Part shown: positions 15,994 through 25,457 of the stretch, piece by piece
Layout of the letters: every line of letters starts with the position of its first letter
How positions within the stretch are numbered: the stretch's first letter is position 1
Source of the DNA: Clostridium sp. CAG:440
Lineage (GTDB): Bacteria; Bacillota; Clostridia; TANB77; CAG-508
Assembly: GCA_000437215.1 (NCBI GenBank)
Contig: FR898641.1
Coordinates: 1 to 53,957, forward strand
Reading direction: 5' to 3'
Length of the DNA: 53,957 nt
Made by a program: the position numbers and the translations under genes
The notes under the pieces: model-generated
Databases searched by the model: none
Seen by the model: the letters and a program-made list of their open reading frames with translations, nothing else
What the model was told of the DNA's origin: nothing

Positions 15994-17397
15994 TACATAC
16001 CTGTTACAGGCAATTTTTTAACTTTATTTTCATTTATAACCTTTGATGTATTTGTTGTTTTTTCTTTTTGTATTTCTAAATTATTTACTATGTTTGTTTC
16101 TTTTTCGTTATTAGAAACTATAAGTTCACTTTTATTGTTTTCAACATTCATTTCTTGTTTATTGTTTTCTATAATAACTTTATCTTCTTTTGAATTATTT
16201 ACGGTTATTTTAAATTTTTCATTTAATTCAAGTTCAAATTCTATTTCTTTGTCATATTTTACATACCCAGATAATGTTCCGTGTTTCTATTAAATAATAT
16301 TTTCCAGGCATCAAATCTTCTAGTTTTACTATACCTTCTTTATTAGTTTTTAGATTAGCATGTATAATATTTTTATTTGAATCTAATAAATTAAATGTAA
16401 CACCTTCTAATGGTTTTTTTGTTTCTTTTTCTTGTTTATATATTGTGACTTCTGTTTCATTTTTAGTATAATTTTCGTTTATATTTCCTATTCCATCTTC
16501 ATATTTTAAAGTAGTTATTGCATAATCTTGAAGACCTGAATTTGGAGCTTTTCCATAAAGCACAGGTTTAGAATTAATTTGTGCTTTTACATTTATTTTA
16601 AATTCTCCATTATTTTTTAAATTTTTTATTGGTATTAAAACTTTAAACTTTTCACCCTTATTAAATACTTTTTTGTTATTATTTTTTTCATCTGTTATTT
16701 TTATTTCTTCTGGTAGAGATTGCTTATTTATACTTTCTAAGCTAACTTCATAATCTTTATAGCTTGCATTTGCTTTAATTTCATATGTTTTTGATACATA
16801 GTTTTTATCTATACTATCTTGTTTAAATAGTCCTTCTTTTGCTTGTATTGTGATGTTACTTCCTACTTTTACTTCTGTTGAATTGTTTGCATTTGTAACT
16901 ATTTGTTTAAGTGCTTTTAGTGTTCTTATTCCTGCCTCTCCTATTGCTGTATAATCATTTGGATTGTTTCCATGTATGTATGAATATATTGCATGTTTTG
17001 TAGCTGTAAATGCCTCTTCTTTATTTGCACACCCTAGTTCACCAATTGTCTTATATGGATAGCCATTTACTACAAGTCTCCATAACTTAACATCTGTAAT
17101 TAAATTATTTGTAGATACTGTATAATTTCCATTTTCTCCAACTCCCGGTAGATTAGCATTTAAACAATATGCTGGGTACTTGTTTTGACCATCATTATAT
17201 GAAACATATGTTGTAATTACAGTATTTCCTTTATATTTTAAAAGTGAACCACAACTCCCTAAATTTTCTAAATTCGCACTTGTACCAAGTTCTGCTGCAT
17301 ATACGCTGTTTGCTAAACTTAGTGTGTTTAATATTAAAATCATTACTATTGTACCTAATACTTTTAGTACATTTTTTATCTTTTTAAATTTTTTCAT
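15993..17397 (-). CDS. Secreted thioester/Cna-B surface protein with LPVTG, one +1 shift
   Basis: Read with a single +1 shift at the CGG at 16279-16281, this is a 467-residue surface protein. A signal sequence (MKKFKKIKN..., ending VYAAELG) is followed by a thioester-type adhesin domain (about residues 35-180) with the cysteine in YPAYCLNANLPG and the helix ATKHAIYSYIHGNN, where the usual partner glutamine appears to be lysine. A Cna-B/SpaA-type domain (KPLEGVTFNLLDSNK ... LEDLMPGKYYLIET) follows, then an Asn/Lys/Glu-rich stalk and KKLPVTGM-stop. The sorting motif lacks the usual hydrophobic segment and basic tail. Without the shift the protein stops within the Cna-B domain. The start is chosen by GGAAGG before MKKFKK. 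It follows the sortase gene by 13 bp. Confidence 0.85.
16279..16281 (-). other. CGG +1 shift site, surface protein
   Basis: Codons read ACA CGG AAC in frame zero and stop nine codons on. Skipping the C gives ACA GGA ACA (T-G-T), continuing LSGYVKYDKEIEF to the LPVTG end. Confidence 0.85.
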
Positions 17398-17410
17398 TTT
17401 TTCCTTCCTT

Positions 17411-18067
17411 TCATTTCTTTTCAATTCCTTGAACACATCTTCTATATTCAGGTTCATTTTCTACACATGTTATTAGTGTTATTTTATTTTCATTGGTATT
17501 TTCTAAATAACTCCAATCGGTGTCTTTTATTATTTTTAGTGTTTTTACAATGTATGTCCTTTGGATGTTTTTATATTTGTATATAATTTCATCCCCCTCT
17601 TTTAGTTTTTTTAAATTTTGAAAATAATTTACTTTATACCCTCTATTATGTGCTGCAAGCCCAATATTACCTTTGTCATTTTTTGTTTCTTCAAAATGTC
17701 CTACATATTCGTCCATTATTTCTTTATTTGTTCCTTCTGCAATTTGTGCTTTTAAATTAATTTTTGGTATTTCTATACTCCAATTATTGTTATTTTTTGT
17801 AATGTTTTTTTGTGTTTTATTATCATTTGTGCCTTGTTTTGAATTATTATTTTCTATTTTGCTTTTGTTACTTTGTTTATTTTCTTCTGTTCCTTTACTA
17901 ATACTATTTTGCTTATTTTCTACTATATTTTCTTGGAATTGATTAGATATAAAATTATTAGAATCAACTTTTGGCATAAAAAATAGCCAATTATTTAAGA
18001 TAAAAAATATTACTATAGAAATAATAAAACTTACAGTATTTACATATCTTTTGGTGAACCTAATCAT
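17411..18067 (-). CDS. Class D-type sortase
   Basis: This 218-residue sortase has one N-terminal membrane segment (about residues 10-32), a low-complexity Lys/Asn/Ser linker and a catalytic domain. The catalytic histidine is in GLAAHNRGY, the cysteine in ITLITCVENEPEYRR, and the arginine follows in the same segment. Sortases cleave LPxTG-like signals and join proteins to cell wall or pili. The gene 13 bp downstream encodes an LPVTG protein, its likely substrate. The start at 18067 rather than a GTG five codons upstream is a judgement. Confidence 0.88.
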   Translation of the reverse strand: MIRFTKRYVNTVSFIISIVIFFILNNWLFFMPKVDSNNFISNQFQENIVENKQNSISKGTEENKQSNKSKIENNNSKQGTNDNKTQKNITKNNNNWSIEIPKINLKAQIAEGTNKEIMDEYVGHFEETKNDKGNIGLAAHNRGYKVNYFQNLKKLKEGDEIIYKYKNIQRTYIVKTLKIIKDTDWSYLENTNENKITLITCVENEPEYRRCVQGIEKK

Positions 18068-18111
18068 ACATATAGCTTTCACCTGCCTTTTAATATTAAA
18101 TTAATTTTGAA

Positions 18112-18200
18112 TAATTTTAAGATTTAATTTTTTTGAAAAAAATTTAAGATTTAATTTTTTGAAAAAAACTAAAAACTCAATTTTTTTCAAAAAAACTTTT
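18112..18200 (-). repeat. AT-rich direct repeats in the sortase leader
   Basis: A segment of the form AAGATTTAATTTTTTGAAAAAAA occurs twice and a related T7-C-A7 block a third time, between the promoter at 18222 and the sortase start. The T7/A7 runs can form weak hairpins and are prone to replication slippage. Confidence 0.6.
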
Positions 18201-18221
18201 GGTAAAATAGAAAGTAAAACT

Positions 18222-18250
18222 ATAATAGCGTATTTTTTTATTTTTGTAAA
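18222..18250 (-). promoter_or_regulatory. SigA-type promoter of the sortase operon
   Basis: On the minus strand TTTACA (18245-18250), a 17-bp spacer and TATTAT (18222-18227), giving a leader of about 150 nt. Confidence 0.65.
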
Positions 18251-18323
18251 GCACTTTTCATCGACAAAATATGACAAAAGTGTATTTAAATCAAGTAATA
18301 TCAACACTTTCAAGATTAAAATT

Positions 18324-19196
18324 TTATATATTATCTAATATATCTTTATAATTACAAACTGGAATTGCCCCCTGTTTTATAAGCTCATTTGTTCCTACTG
18401 AATTTGCTGAATTTATGTTTCCTGGAACTGCAAATACATCTTTTCCTTGTTCTAGTGCAAAATCAACTGTAATTAATGTTCCACTTTTAGCTCTTGCCTC
18501 AATAACTAAAACAGCTTTACTTAATCCACTTATTATTCTATTTCGTGCTGGGAAATTATTTTTTTCTGGCTTTGTTCCAAGTGGATATTGTGTAATTATT
18601 GCGCCATTTTGCTTAATAATCTCATTTACTAATTGTTCATTTTCTTTTGGATAAATATTATCAAGTCCACTTCCCATAACTGCAATTGTTTTGCCTTTTG
18701 CTGCCAAACATCCAATATGAGAATAACTATCTATTCCTCTTGCAAGTCCACTTACAATGTTAAAACCTGCTTTACTTAAATTGTATGAAAAATAATATGC
18801 AGTTTTCTTCCCATACTGGCTACATTTTCTGCAACCTATTAACGAAATATTTTGCATTTTTAACAACTGTAAATTTCCTTTAATATAAAGACAAATTGGT
18901 GGAGCATAAATTTCCTTTAACATTTGTGGATAATCATCATCAAACACAGAAATAACATTTATATTATTTTGCTTCATATATTTTAATGCATTATCTACAT
19001 TATTTCTAACTTTTTTGTCTATCATGTTATTTGCAATTGTTTCACTAATTCCACTTGTTTCCATCAATTTGTCTTTTGACAATTTATATATATTTTCTAA
19101 AGTTTTATATTTTTGAATTAATTTTATTAATTTTTTTATTCCTAAATTTTTTATGTATGATAACCATACTATGTACCTTTTTTCTTCTAAATTCGT
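18324..19196 (-). CDS. dprA: DNA-processing protein DprA, apparent ACG start
   Basis: This DprA/Smf protein loads RecA onto single-stranded DNA during transformation. The Rossmann-like fold motifs are clear: NISLIGCRKCSQYGKKTAYYF, IVSGLARGIDSYSHIGCLAAKGKTIAVMGSGLDNIYP, FPARNRIISGLSKAVLVIEARAKSGTLIT and GNINSANSVGTNELIKQGA. Frame-zero similarity extends upstream of the first TTG codon (19082) through LEEKRYIVWLSYIKNLGIKKL to codon ACG at 19194-19196. That ACG lies seven bases after a perfect AGAAAGGAG and is preceded by an in-frame TAA. Homologues begin M-x-L-E-E-K-like at this point, so the start is ACG, or an ATG altered by mutation or error. Length with this start is 290 residues. It directly follows folD. 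Confidence 0.88.
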   Translation of the reverse strand, partial: TNLEEKRYIVWLSYIKNLGIKKLIKLIQKYKTLENIYKLSKDKLMETSGISETIANNMIDKKVRNNVDNALKYMKQNNINVISVFDDDYPQMLKEIYAPPICLYIKGNLQLLKMQNISLIGCRKCSQYGKKTAYYFSYNLSKAGFNIVSGLARGIDSYSHIGCLAAKGKTIAVMGSGLDNIYPKENEQLVNEIIKQNGAIITQYPLGTKPEKNNFPARNRIISGLSKAVLVIEARAKSGTLITVDFALEQGKDVFAVPGNINSANSVGTNELIKQGAIPVCNYKDILDNI

Positions 19197-19211
19197 TTGT
19201 GTTCTCCTTTC

Positions 19212-20048
19212 TTACTTGGCTGCTTTTATTACATTATTCATTAACATTGTTATTGTCATAGGACCAACACCACCTGGAACTGGTGTTATATAGCTTGCTT
19301 TTTGGCTTACATTTTCGAAGTCAACATCTCCTGTTAGCTTACCATCTTCTCCTCTATTTATTCCAACATCAATTACGACTACGCCATCTTTTACCATATC
19401 TTTAGTAACAAATTTTGCTTTTCCAATTGCGCTTATTAAGATATCTGCATTTTTAGTTATTTGTTTTATATTTTTTGTGTGTGAATGGCATACTGTAACT
19501 GTTGCATTCTTGTCTAAACAGCATTGAATTAAAGGTTTTCCAACAATATTGCTTCTTCCAAGTATTACAACATTTTTACCATCTAAATCTATATTATATT
19601 CTTCAAACATTTTTATAACACCATAAGGTGTACAAGAGATGAACGTATCTTGTCCAATTGATAACTTTCCAACATTTATTGGGTTAAATCCATCTACATC
19701 TTTTTTATATGATATTGCCTGAAAAGCCTCATTTATGTCTAAATTTTTTGGTATTGGACTTTGTAATAAAATACCATGTACATCTTTTTTATTGTTTAAA
19801 CTTTCTATTAAATTTATAAGTTTTTCTTGTGTTATATTAGAATTTAGAATATATTCTTCATATTCTATTCCCACCTCATTACAGGCCTTACTTTTATTTT
19901 TTACATATACTTTTGATGCTGGGTCATCCCCAACCATTATTACAGCAAGTTTTGGAAGTATTCCTTCTTTTTTTAGTTTACTACATTCTTCTTTTAACTG
20001 TTCTCTTATTTTTTTTGCTAATGCTTTTCCATCTATAATTACAGCCAT
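19212..20048 (-). CDS. folD: Methylenetetrahydrofolate dehydrogenase/cyclohydrolase
   Basis: This 278-residue bifunctional enzyme interconverts 5,10-methylene-, methenyl- and 10-formyl-tetrahydrofolate. The signatures VGDDPASKVYVKNKSKACNEVGI (with the catalytic Lys), GILLQSPIPKNLD and the NADP-binding VVILGRSNIVGKPL are present, and it ends with PVPGGVGPMTITMLMNN. An AGAGGA site precedes the ATG. It lies just upstream of dprA. Confidence 0.97.
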   Translation of the reverse strand: MAVIIDGKALAKKIREQLKEECSKLKKEGILPKLAVIMVGDDPASKVYVKNKSKACNEVGIEYEEYILNSNITQEKLINLIESLNNKKDVHGILLQSPIPKNLDINEAFQAISYKKDVDGFNPINVGKLSIGQDTFISCTPYGVIKMFEEYNIDLDGKNVVILGRSNIVGKPLIQCCLDKNATVTVCHSHTKNIKQITKNADILISAIGKAKFVTKDMVKDGVVVIDVGINRGEDGKLTGDVDFENVSQKASYITPVPGGVGPMTITMLMNNVIKAAK

Positions 20049-20064
20049 TTTTATTCCTCTTTCT

Positions 20065-20304
20065 TTAATTATCTATTATTTTATATTCAATATTTTCCAT
20101 ATCTGGGAACATTTCTTTAACTCTTTTTAAAGTTAACATTGTCATTCTTGGTTGTGGATTTCTATGGTTGTCTGACAATAGTTTTTGTGTATAACAATTT
20201 GGTGCAGTTTTAAATAATAAATATCTGTTTTTTACAAATGTGTAATATATTTGATATCCATTATTTAAATCCTCCCACATCATTTCAAATGTATATTCTT
20301 GCAT
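20065..20304 (-). CDS. Conserved-looking hypothetical protein, 79 residues
   Basis: The protein begins MQEYTFEMMWEDLNNGYQIYY and is rich in aromatic residues, without membrane segments. It has a good AAGGAG site and lies 16 bp after ligA and 16 bp before folD, so it is very likely a real gene of that transcript. I do not recognise a family. Confidence 0.75.
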   Translation of the reverse strand: MQEYTFEMMWEDLNNGYQIYYTFVKNRYLLFKTAPNCYTQKLLSDNHRNPQPRMTMLTLKRVKEMFPDMENIEYKIIDN

Positions 20305-20319
20305 GTTTCTTCTCCTTAA

Positions 20320-22321
20320 TTATTTAATCATCTCTTTAAAATCTGTTTCTGATATTATATTTATTCCTAAACTTTGAGCTTTAGTTAACTTACTTCCTGC
20401 CTCTTCTCCTGCTAATACATAATCTGTTTTTTTAGATACTGAACTAGATGTTTTACCACCTAATTTTTCTATAATGTCTTCTGCCTCTTTTCTTGTAAAT
20501 AGTTCTAAACTTCCTGTCAATACAAATGTTTTTCCTTCAAATCTTTTGTCATCTGATTCTTCTTCTAAACAGTTCATGTTAACTCCAGCTTTTTTTAATT
20601 TTTCAATTAAATCTTTTGTTTGTTCTTGCATAAAGAATTCTATTATACTATTAGCCATAACCTCGCCTATATCATTAATTTGGCTTAATTGCTCAAAATT
20701 TGCATTTTGCAAATTTTCCATTGTTTTATATTTTCTAGCAAGAACCTTTGATGCCTTTCCCCCAACATGTCTTATTCCAAGTGCTGTAATTAATCTATAT
20801 AAATCATTTTCTTTACTTTTATTTATACTATCAATTAAATTTTGAGCAAACTTTTTCCCGTTCTTTTTTAAAGATGCTATATCTTCAAAATTCAATTCAT
20901 AAATATCTGCTATATTATTTATTAGATTTCTATCAAGCAATTGTTGTATAATATTTTCTCCGCAAACCATCTATATTCATTGCTTCTCTTGAAACAAAAT
21001 GAACCAAATTTCTAAACAATTTTGCTGGACATTCTATACCAGTACATCTTATAGCTGCCTCTCCTTCTTCTCTTATAGCCTCTGCTCCACATACAGGACA
21101 AACTTTTGGCATTTCAAACTCTACTTCATTTCCTGTTCTTTTTTCTTGGACCACCTTTACTATTTCTGGAATAACATCTCCTGCTTTTTGTATTATAACA
21201 GTATCTCCTATTTTTAATCCCTTTTCTTTAATAAAATCTTCATTATGAAGTGTTGTTTTAGATATTGTAGAACCTGCAACCTTTACTGGTTCTAATATTG
21301 CCATTGGTGTTATAACCCCTGTTCTTCCAACTTGGCATACTATGTCTTTTAATTTTGTTTGTTTTTGTTCTGGTGGGTATTTATAAGCAATAGCCCATCT
21401 TGGTGTTTTTGCTGTCGTTCCTAATATTTCTCTAAATTTTAAATTATCAACCTTAATTACTGCTCCATCAATTCCAAATGTAAGTTCTTCTCTCATTTGT
21501 CCAATTTTTTCTATTGCTCTTTTTATTTGTTTTATATCTTTACATGGAATTCTTACAGGATTTACATTAAATCCTAATTTATTTAAATATTCTAATTCTT
21601 CAAAATGTGAATTAAACTCTTTTTTATCAATTTTTTGTACATTAAATATATATATATCAAGTGGTCTAGAAGCTGTTATTTTACTATCTAATTGACGAAG
21701 TGAACCTGCTGCTGCATTTCTTGCATTTGCAAACAATTCTTCTTCGTTTTCTTCTCTTTCTTGATTCATTTGTTCAAAATCTTGTTTTGATATAAATACT
21801 TCTCCACGTACTGTTATATCTATATTTTCTTTTAATTTTTTAGGAATTGTTTTTACTGTTTTTAGGTTATTTGTAACATCTTCTCCAACTAGTCCATTTC
21901 CTCTTGTTGCACCTCTTACAAACTCTCCATTTTTATATTCTAATGCTGCAGATAAACCATCGATTTTGGTTTCTACAACATAACTTACTTCTTCTATTCC
22001 GTTTTCTTTTGCCTTTTGTTCTATTTTTTGAACAAAATCATCTATTTCTTCGAAACTAAATATATCTTGCAAGCTTTGAAGTGGCACTTCATGTGTTACT
22101 TTTTCAAACCCTTCTTTTACATGTCCTCCAACTTTTTGTGTTAAAGAATCTGTAGAAACAAATTCTGGGTAATCTTTTTCTAAATTTCTTAACTCTACCA
22201 TTAACATATCATATTCAAAGTCTGATATTTCTGGTTTGTCATCATCATAGTATTTTTTAGCGTGATATTCTACTGTTTTTCTTAAATATTCTATTCTTTC
22301 TTTTGCTTGCTTTTTATTCAT
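20320..22321 (-). CDS. ligA: NAD-dependent DNA ligase, one +1 shift
   Basis: Joined across the CGG at 20960-20962 this is a 666-residue LigA of normal length. The N-terminal Ia domain (YHAKKYYDDDKPEISDFEYDMLM), the adenylation motif ETKIDGLSAALEYKNG (catalytic Lys), the OB fold (VGRTGVITPMAILEPVKVAGSTISKTTLHNEDF), the zinc finger (CPVCGAEAIREEGEAAIRCTGIECPAK), the HhH region and a C-terminal BRCT domain (FVLTGSLELFTRKEAEDII) are all present. The shift lies between zinc finger and HhH, at SREAMNIDGL-G-ENIIQQLL. LigA is normally essential, so the shift must be decoded efficiently or be a sequence error. Confidence 0.94.
20960..20962 (-). other. CGG +1 shift site, ligA
   Basis: Codons are TTG CGG AGA in frame zero. 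Skipping C gives TTG GGA GAA (L-G-E) and restores DGLGENIIQQLLDR. Confidence 0.9.
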
Positions 22322-22395
22322 TTTTATGCTCCTTAATGTAATTTTTTATTAAAAATTTTTATTGTAATGTTTTTTTCTATTATATACAATTTTAC

Positions 22396-22437
22396 AAAAA
22401 AATAAAAGGAATTAACTAAAATTCCTTTTATTTTTTA
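22396..22437 (-). terminator. Terminator after the second sortase gene
   Basis: AAAATAAAAGGAATT pairs with AATTCCTTTTATTTT around a six-base loop, with a U-run on the minus strand. Confidence 0.75.
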
Positions 22438-22439
22438 TT

Positions 22440-23105
22440 TTATTGATCTGCTTTTGCAAATATTATTAATCTTGCACTACTATCATCTGTACATGTTGAT
22501 AATGTAATTTCAGGATTTCCATTTGTATCTCTTTGGTAGAATGATGTATCTTCTGGTGTTGTTTCAAATTTATTGTATATTGTATAAGATACCTTTTTGC
22601 CGGTATAATCTGTCACATAAATTTTATCACCATTATTTAATTTTTTATTGTTTGAGAAAAATACTCCATTTCTGTAGTTATGTCCTATTATTACAGTATT
22701 TCCTGGTTGATTTAGTCCAGCTCCATAAAGAATTACTACAGATGTTTCTAGTGATTTTTTATTAAATTCTTCTAACACTGGATATTTAAAGTTGATTTTT
22801 GGAATTTCCATTGTTCCATTTACAACATAACCTTTGTATGTTTTTTTAGTTCTCTTGCTACTTCCAGTTGTATTTGATTCTTCTATTTCATCTAATGGAT
22901 TACTTCCATCATTATCACTATTTTGTGTTTCGTCATCTGGAGTTTGGTCATCTCCTTGGTAACTATCAACAAATTCTGCTGTTTCGTTTGTTATTGAATT
23001 TTTTTGAAATACTTCTATTCCCCAAAATACTAGTAGTCCAATTATTGCTATAATTACTATTACTAAAACTATTGTTAAAAGTTTATTATATTTACTTTCA
23101 AACAT
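22440..23105 (-). CDS. Sortase family protein
   Basis: This 221-residue protein has an N-terminal membrane helix (about residues 8-32), an acidic Asp/Asn/Thr-rich linker and a sortase domain. MEIPKINFKYPVLEE starts the fold, the catalytic histidine is in VIIGHNYRNG, and the cysteine and arginine are in ITLSTCTDDSSARLI. No LPxTG-type substrate gene is adjacent, so it may be a housekeeping enzyme. A GGAGG site precedes the ATG, and it has its own terminator. Confidence 0.9.
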   Translation of the reverse strand: MFESKYNKLLTIVLVIVIIAIIGLLVFWGIEVFQKNSITNETAEFVDSYQGDDQTPDDETQNSDNDGSNPLDEIEESNTTGSSKRTKKTYKGYVVNGTMEIPKINFKYPVLEEFNKKSLETSVVILYGAGLNQPGNTVIIGHNYRNGVFFSNNKKLNNGDKIYVTDYTGKKVSYTIYNKFETTPEDTSFYQRDTNGNPEITLSTCTDDSSARLIIFAKADQ

Positions 23106-23178
23106 GGTTTTTACCTCCTACATTTTCTTTTGCTAACTATTTTTATTATACCATATTTTTTTATATAATGATATAGTT

Positions 23179-23523
23179 TTATACAATTTTGTCGCCAAAT
23201 TTTTCGCCAGCAAGTATATGAAAATGTAAGTGCATAACTTCTTGTCCTGCATCTTTTCCACAATTTACAATAACTCTATAGCCACTTTGTTTAAATCCTT
23301 TTTCTTGAGCTATTTTATTTATTACACCATATATCTTTCCAACAATTTCTTCATCTTCTTTTTCCATATGTGCTAATGACTCAATATGTTTTTTTGGTAT
23401 AACTAATATATGTATTTTGGCTGCTGGATTTATATCATAAAACGCTAATATTTCATCATCTTCATAAACTTTATTTGATGGTATTTCACCTTTTATTATT
23501 TTACAAAATAAACAATCTTCCAT
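23179..23523 (-). CDS. HIT family nucleotide-binding protein
   Basis: This 114-residue protein has the N-terminal MEDCLFCKIIKGEIPSNKVYED and the histidine triad MHLHFHILAG near the C-terminus. HIT proteins hydrolyse phosphoramidate or AMP-linked nucleotides. The start at 23523 follows TTGGAGGGG. It lies 13 bp after alaS and is probably co-transcribed. Confidence 0.95.
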   Translation of the reverse strand: MEDCLFCKIIKGEIPSNKVYEDDEILAFYDINPAAKIHILVIPKKHIESLAHMEKEDEEIVGKIYGVINKIAQEKGFKQSGYRVIVNCGKDAGQEVMHLHFHILAGEKFGDKIV

Positions 23524-23536
23524 TTTTCCCCTCCAA

Positions 23537-25294
23537 TTATTTTTCAATAACAGCTTTTATACGTCTTATTCCTGCTGAACTTGCTTCTTCTTTCTTTATT
23601 TTAAATTTTCCAATTTCACTTGTATTTGAAACATGAGGTCCTCCACATAATTCTTTAGATACATCTCCTATTGAGTATACTGTAACTATTTCTGGATATT
23701 TTTCTATAAACATGCATTCTGCTCCAGATTTTACTGCATCTTCTTTTTTCATTTCTTCACATGTTACCGGAATTGCTTCTTCAATCCATTTGTTAACTAA
23801 GTCTTCTGTTTGTTTCTTTTCTTCATCTGTCATTTTATGGTCACAGTTAAAGTCAAATCTCATTCTTTCTGTTGTAATATTTGAACCTCTTTGATGTGTA
23901 TCTGGTCCTAATACTACTTTTAGTGCTGCATTTAATAGGTGTGTTGCTGTATGATATCTTGTCTCTATTTCACTATCTCCGGCAAGTCCACCTTTAAATT
24001 TTTGTGCTGAACCTAGTCTTGATTTTTCTTGATGTGCTTTAAATAGTTCATTAAATTCTTGCATGTCAACCTTCATTCCATTTTCTTTTGCAAGCTCACT
24101 TGTTACCTCTGGTGGGAAACCATATGTATCATATAGCTTAAATACAACTGCTCCTTCAATTTTTTCTTTGTTTTCTTGTTTTGCTTTATTAATTGCTTTT
24201 TGGAATTCTTTTTCCCCATGTGATAAAGTTTTTACAAATTTGTCTTTTTCTTCTATTATTGTGTTTTTGATAATTTCTTTGTTAATTTCTAATTCTTTGT
24301 ACATTTGCTTTAAGTTTTCCACATAAATGTCTATAAGTGTTGAAATCTCGCCTAAATCTATTTGTAATTTATTCATATGTCTTACCATTCTACGAATAAG
24401 TCTTCTTAATACATAGCCTCTATCTACATTGCTTGGTCTTCCACCATCAGATATTATCATCATACTTGAACGCAAATGTTCTGCTATTATTCTTCTGCTT
24501 TCTATATTATCAACCTTTTGTAGTTCTAAAAGTTTGTCCATTACTGGTTTAAATAGTTCTGTATCAAATGGTGTTTCTTTTCCTTGTAGTAACATTGCCA
24601 TTCTTTCAAGTCCAAGTCCTGTGTCTACATTCTTTTGGGCTAATTTTGTATAGTTTCCATTTTTGTCTTTAAAATATTCCATAAATACATTATTCCATAT
24701 TTCAACATATTTACCACAGTCGCAACTTGGCTGGCAGTTATCTGAACATGCTGGTTTTCCTGTATCGTAAAACATTTCTGTATCTGGTCCACATGGCCCT
24801 TCTTCTCCTGCGATCCACCAGTTGTCATCTTTTCCATAATAATAAATATGGCCATCTAATATTCCGGCTTTTTTCCAGCAATTAGCTGCCACTTCATCTC
24901 TTTGGCAATCTTCATCACCTGCAAAAACCGTTACTGATAATTTTTCTACTGGTATTTGTAACTCTTTTGTTAAAAAATCAAAACTCATTTGAATTGATTC
25001 TTCTTTAAAATAGTCACCAAGTGACCAGTTTCCTAGCATTTCAAAGTATGTTAGATGTCTGTTGTCTCCAACTTCTTCTATGTCGTTTGTTCTTACACAT
25101 TTTTGATAGTCTGTAAGACGTGTTCCTTCTGGGTGTTTTTCTCCTAGTAAATATGGTACTAATGGTTGCATTCCTGCTGTTGTGAATAATACTGATGGGT
25201 CGTTCTCTGGTATTAACGGTGCTGATGGTATTATTTTGTGTCCTTTTGATTCAAAAAATTTTAGGTATTTGTTTCTTATTTCTATTGCTTTCAT
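23537..25294 (-). CDS. alaS: Alanyl-tRNA synthetase, short form lacking the C-terminal domain
   Basis: This 585-residue enzyme contains the catalytic core (FFESKGHKIIPSAPLIPENDPSVLFTTAGMQ, GPCGPDTEMFYD, GLGLERMAMLLQ), the tRNA-recognition region and the editing domain (RYHTATHLLNAALKVVLG and ELCGGPHVSNTSEIG). Typical bacterial AlaS is about 870-880 residues and ends with an oligomerisation and DHHA1/C-Ala region. Here the protein stops right after SSAGIRRIKAVIEK with a normal TAA and the next gene's ribosome binding site. No CGG or other frameshift is present at the end, so this looks like a natural short form. Confidence 0.93.
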   Translation of the reverse strand: MKAIEIRNKYLKFFESKGHKIIPSAPLIPENDPSVLFTTAGMQPLVPYLLGEKHPEGTRLTDYQKCVRTNDIEEVGDNRHLTYFEMLGNWSLGDYFKEESIQMSFDFLTKELQIPVEKLSVTVFAGDEDCQRDEVAANCWKKAGILDGHIYYYGKDDNWWIAGEEGPCGPDTEMFYDTGKPACSDNCQPSCDCGKYVEIWNNVFMEYFKDKNGNYTKLAQKNVDTGLGLERMAMLLQGKETPFDTELFKPVMDKLLELQKVDNIESRRIIAEHLRSSMMIISDGGRPSNVDRGYVLRRLIRRMVRHMNKLQIDLGEISTLIDIYVENLKQMYKELEINKEIIKNTIIEEKDKFVKTLSHGEKEFQKAINKAKQENKEKIEGAVVFKLYDTYGFPPEVTSELAKENGMKVDMQEFNELFKAHQEKSRLGSAQKFKGGLAGDSEIETRYHTATHLLNAALKVVLGPDTHQRGSNITTERMRFDFNCDHKMTDEEKKQTEDLVNKWIEEAIPVTCEEMKKEDAVKSGAECMFIEKYPEIVTVYSIGDVSKELCGGPHVSNTSEIGKFKIKKEEASSAGIRRIKAVIEK

Positions 25295-25402
25295 AATTTC
25301 TAACTTCCTTCCTCATTTTTTCAAATTTATATTGTTTTTCAAGTAATCCAAATTCCTTTTTTATTTCTATTTTTGTTTTTCTTATTTTACTATAATATAA
25401 CA

Positions 25403-25431
25403 CAAAAAGCAAGAATATTTCTTGCTTTTTC
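25403..25431 (-). terminator. Terminator after the prepilin-like gene
   Basis: AAAAAGCAAGAA and TTCTTGCTTTTT pair around a 3-nt loop, with U-runs in both directions. Confidence 0.8.
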
Positions 25432-25457
25432 ATATATACCTAAGTTATTAAGTAAAT

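Noticed and set aside
18101..18313. ORF of 70 codons upstream of the sortase
   Set aside because: It is low-complexity Lys/Leu/Phe sequence from the T/A-run repeats and spans the promoter.
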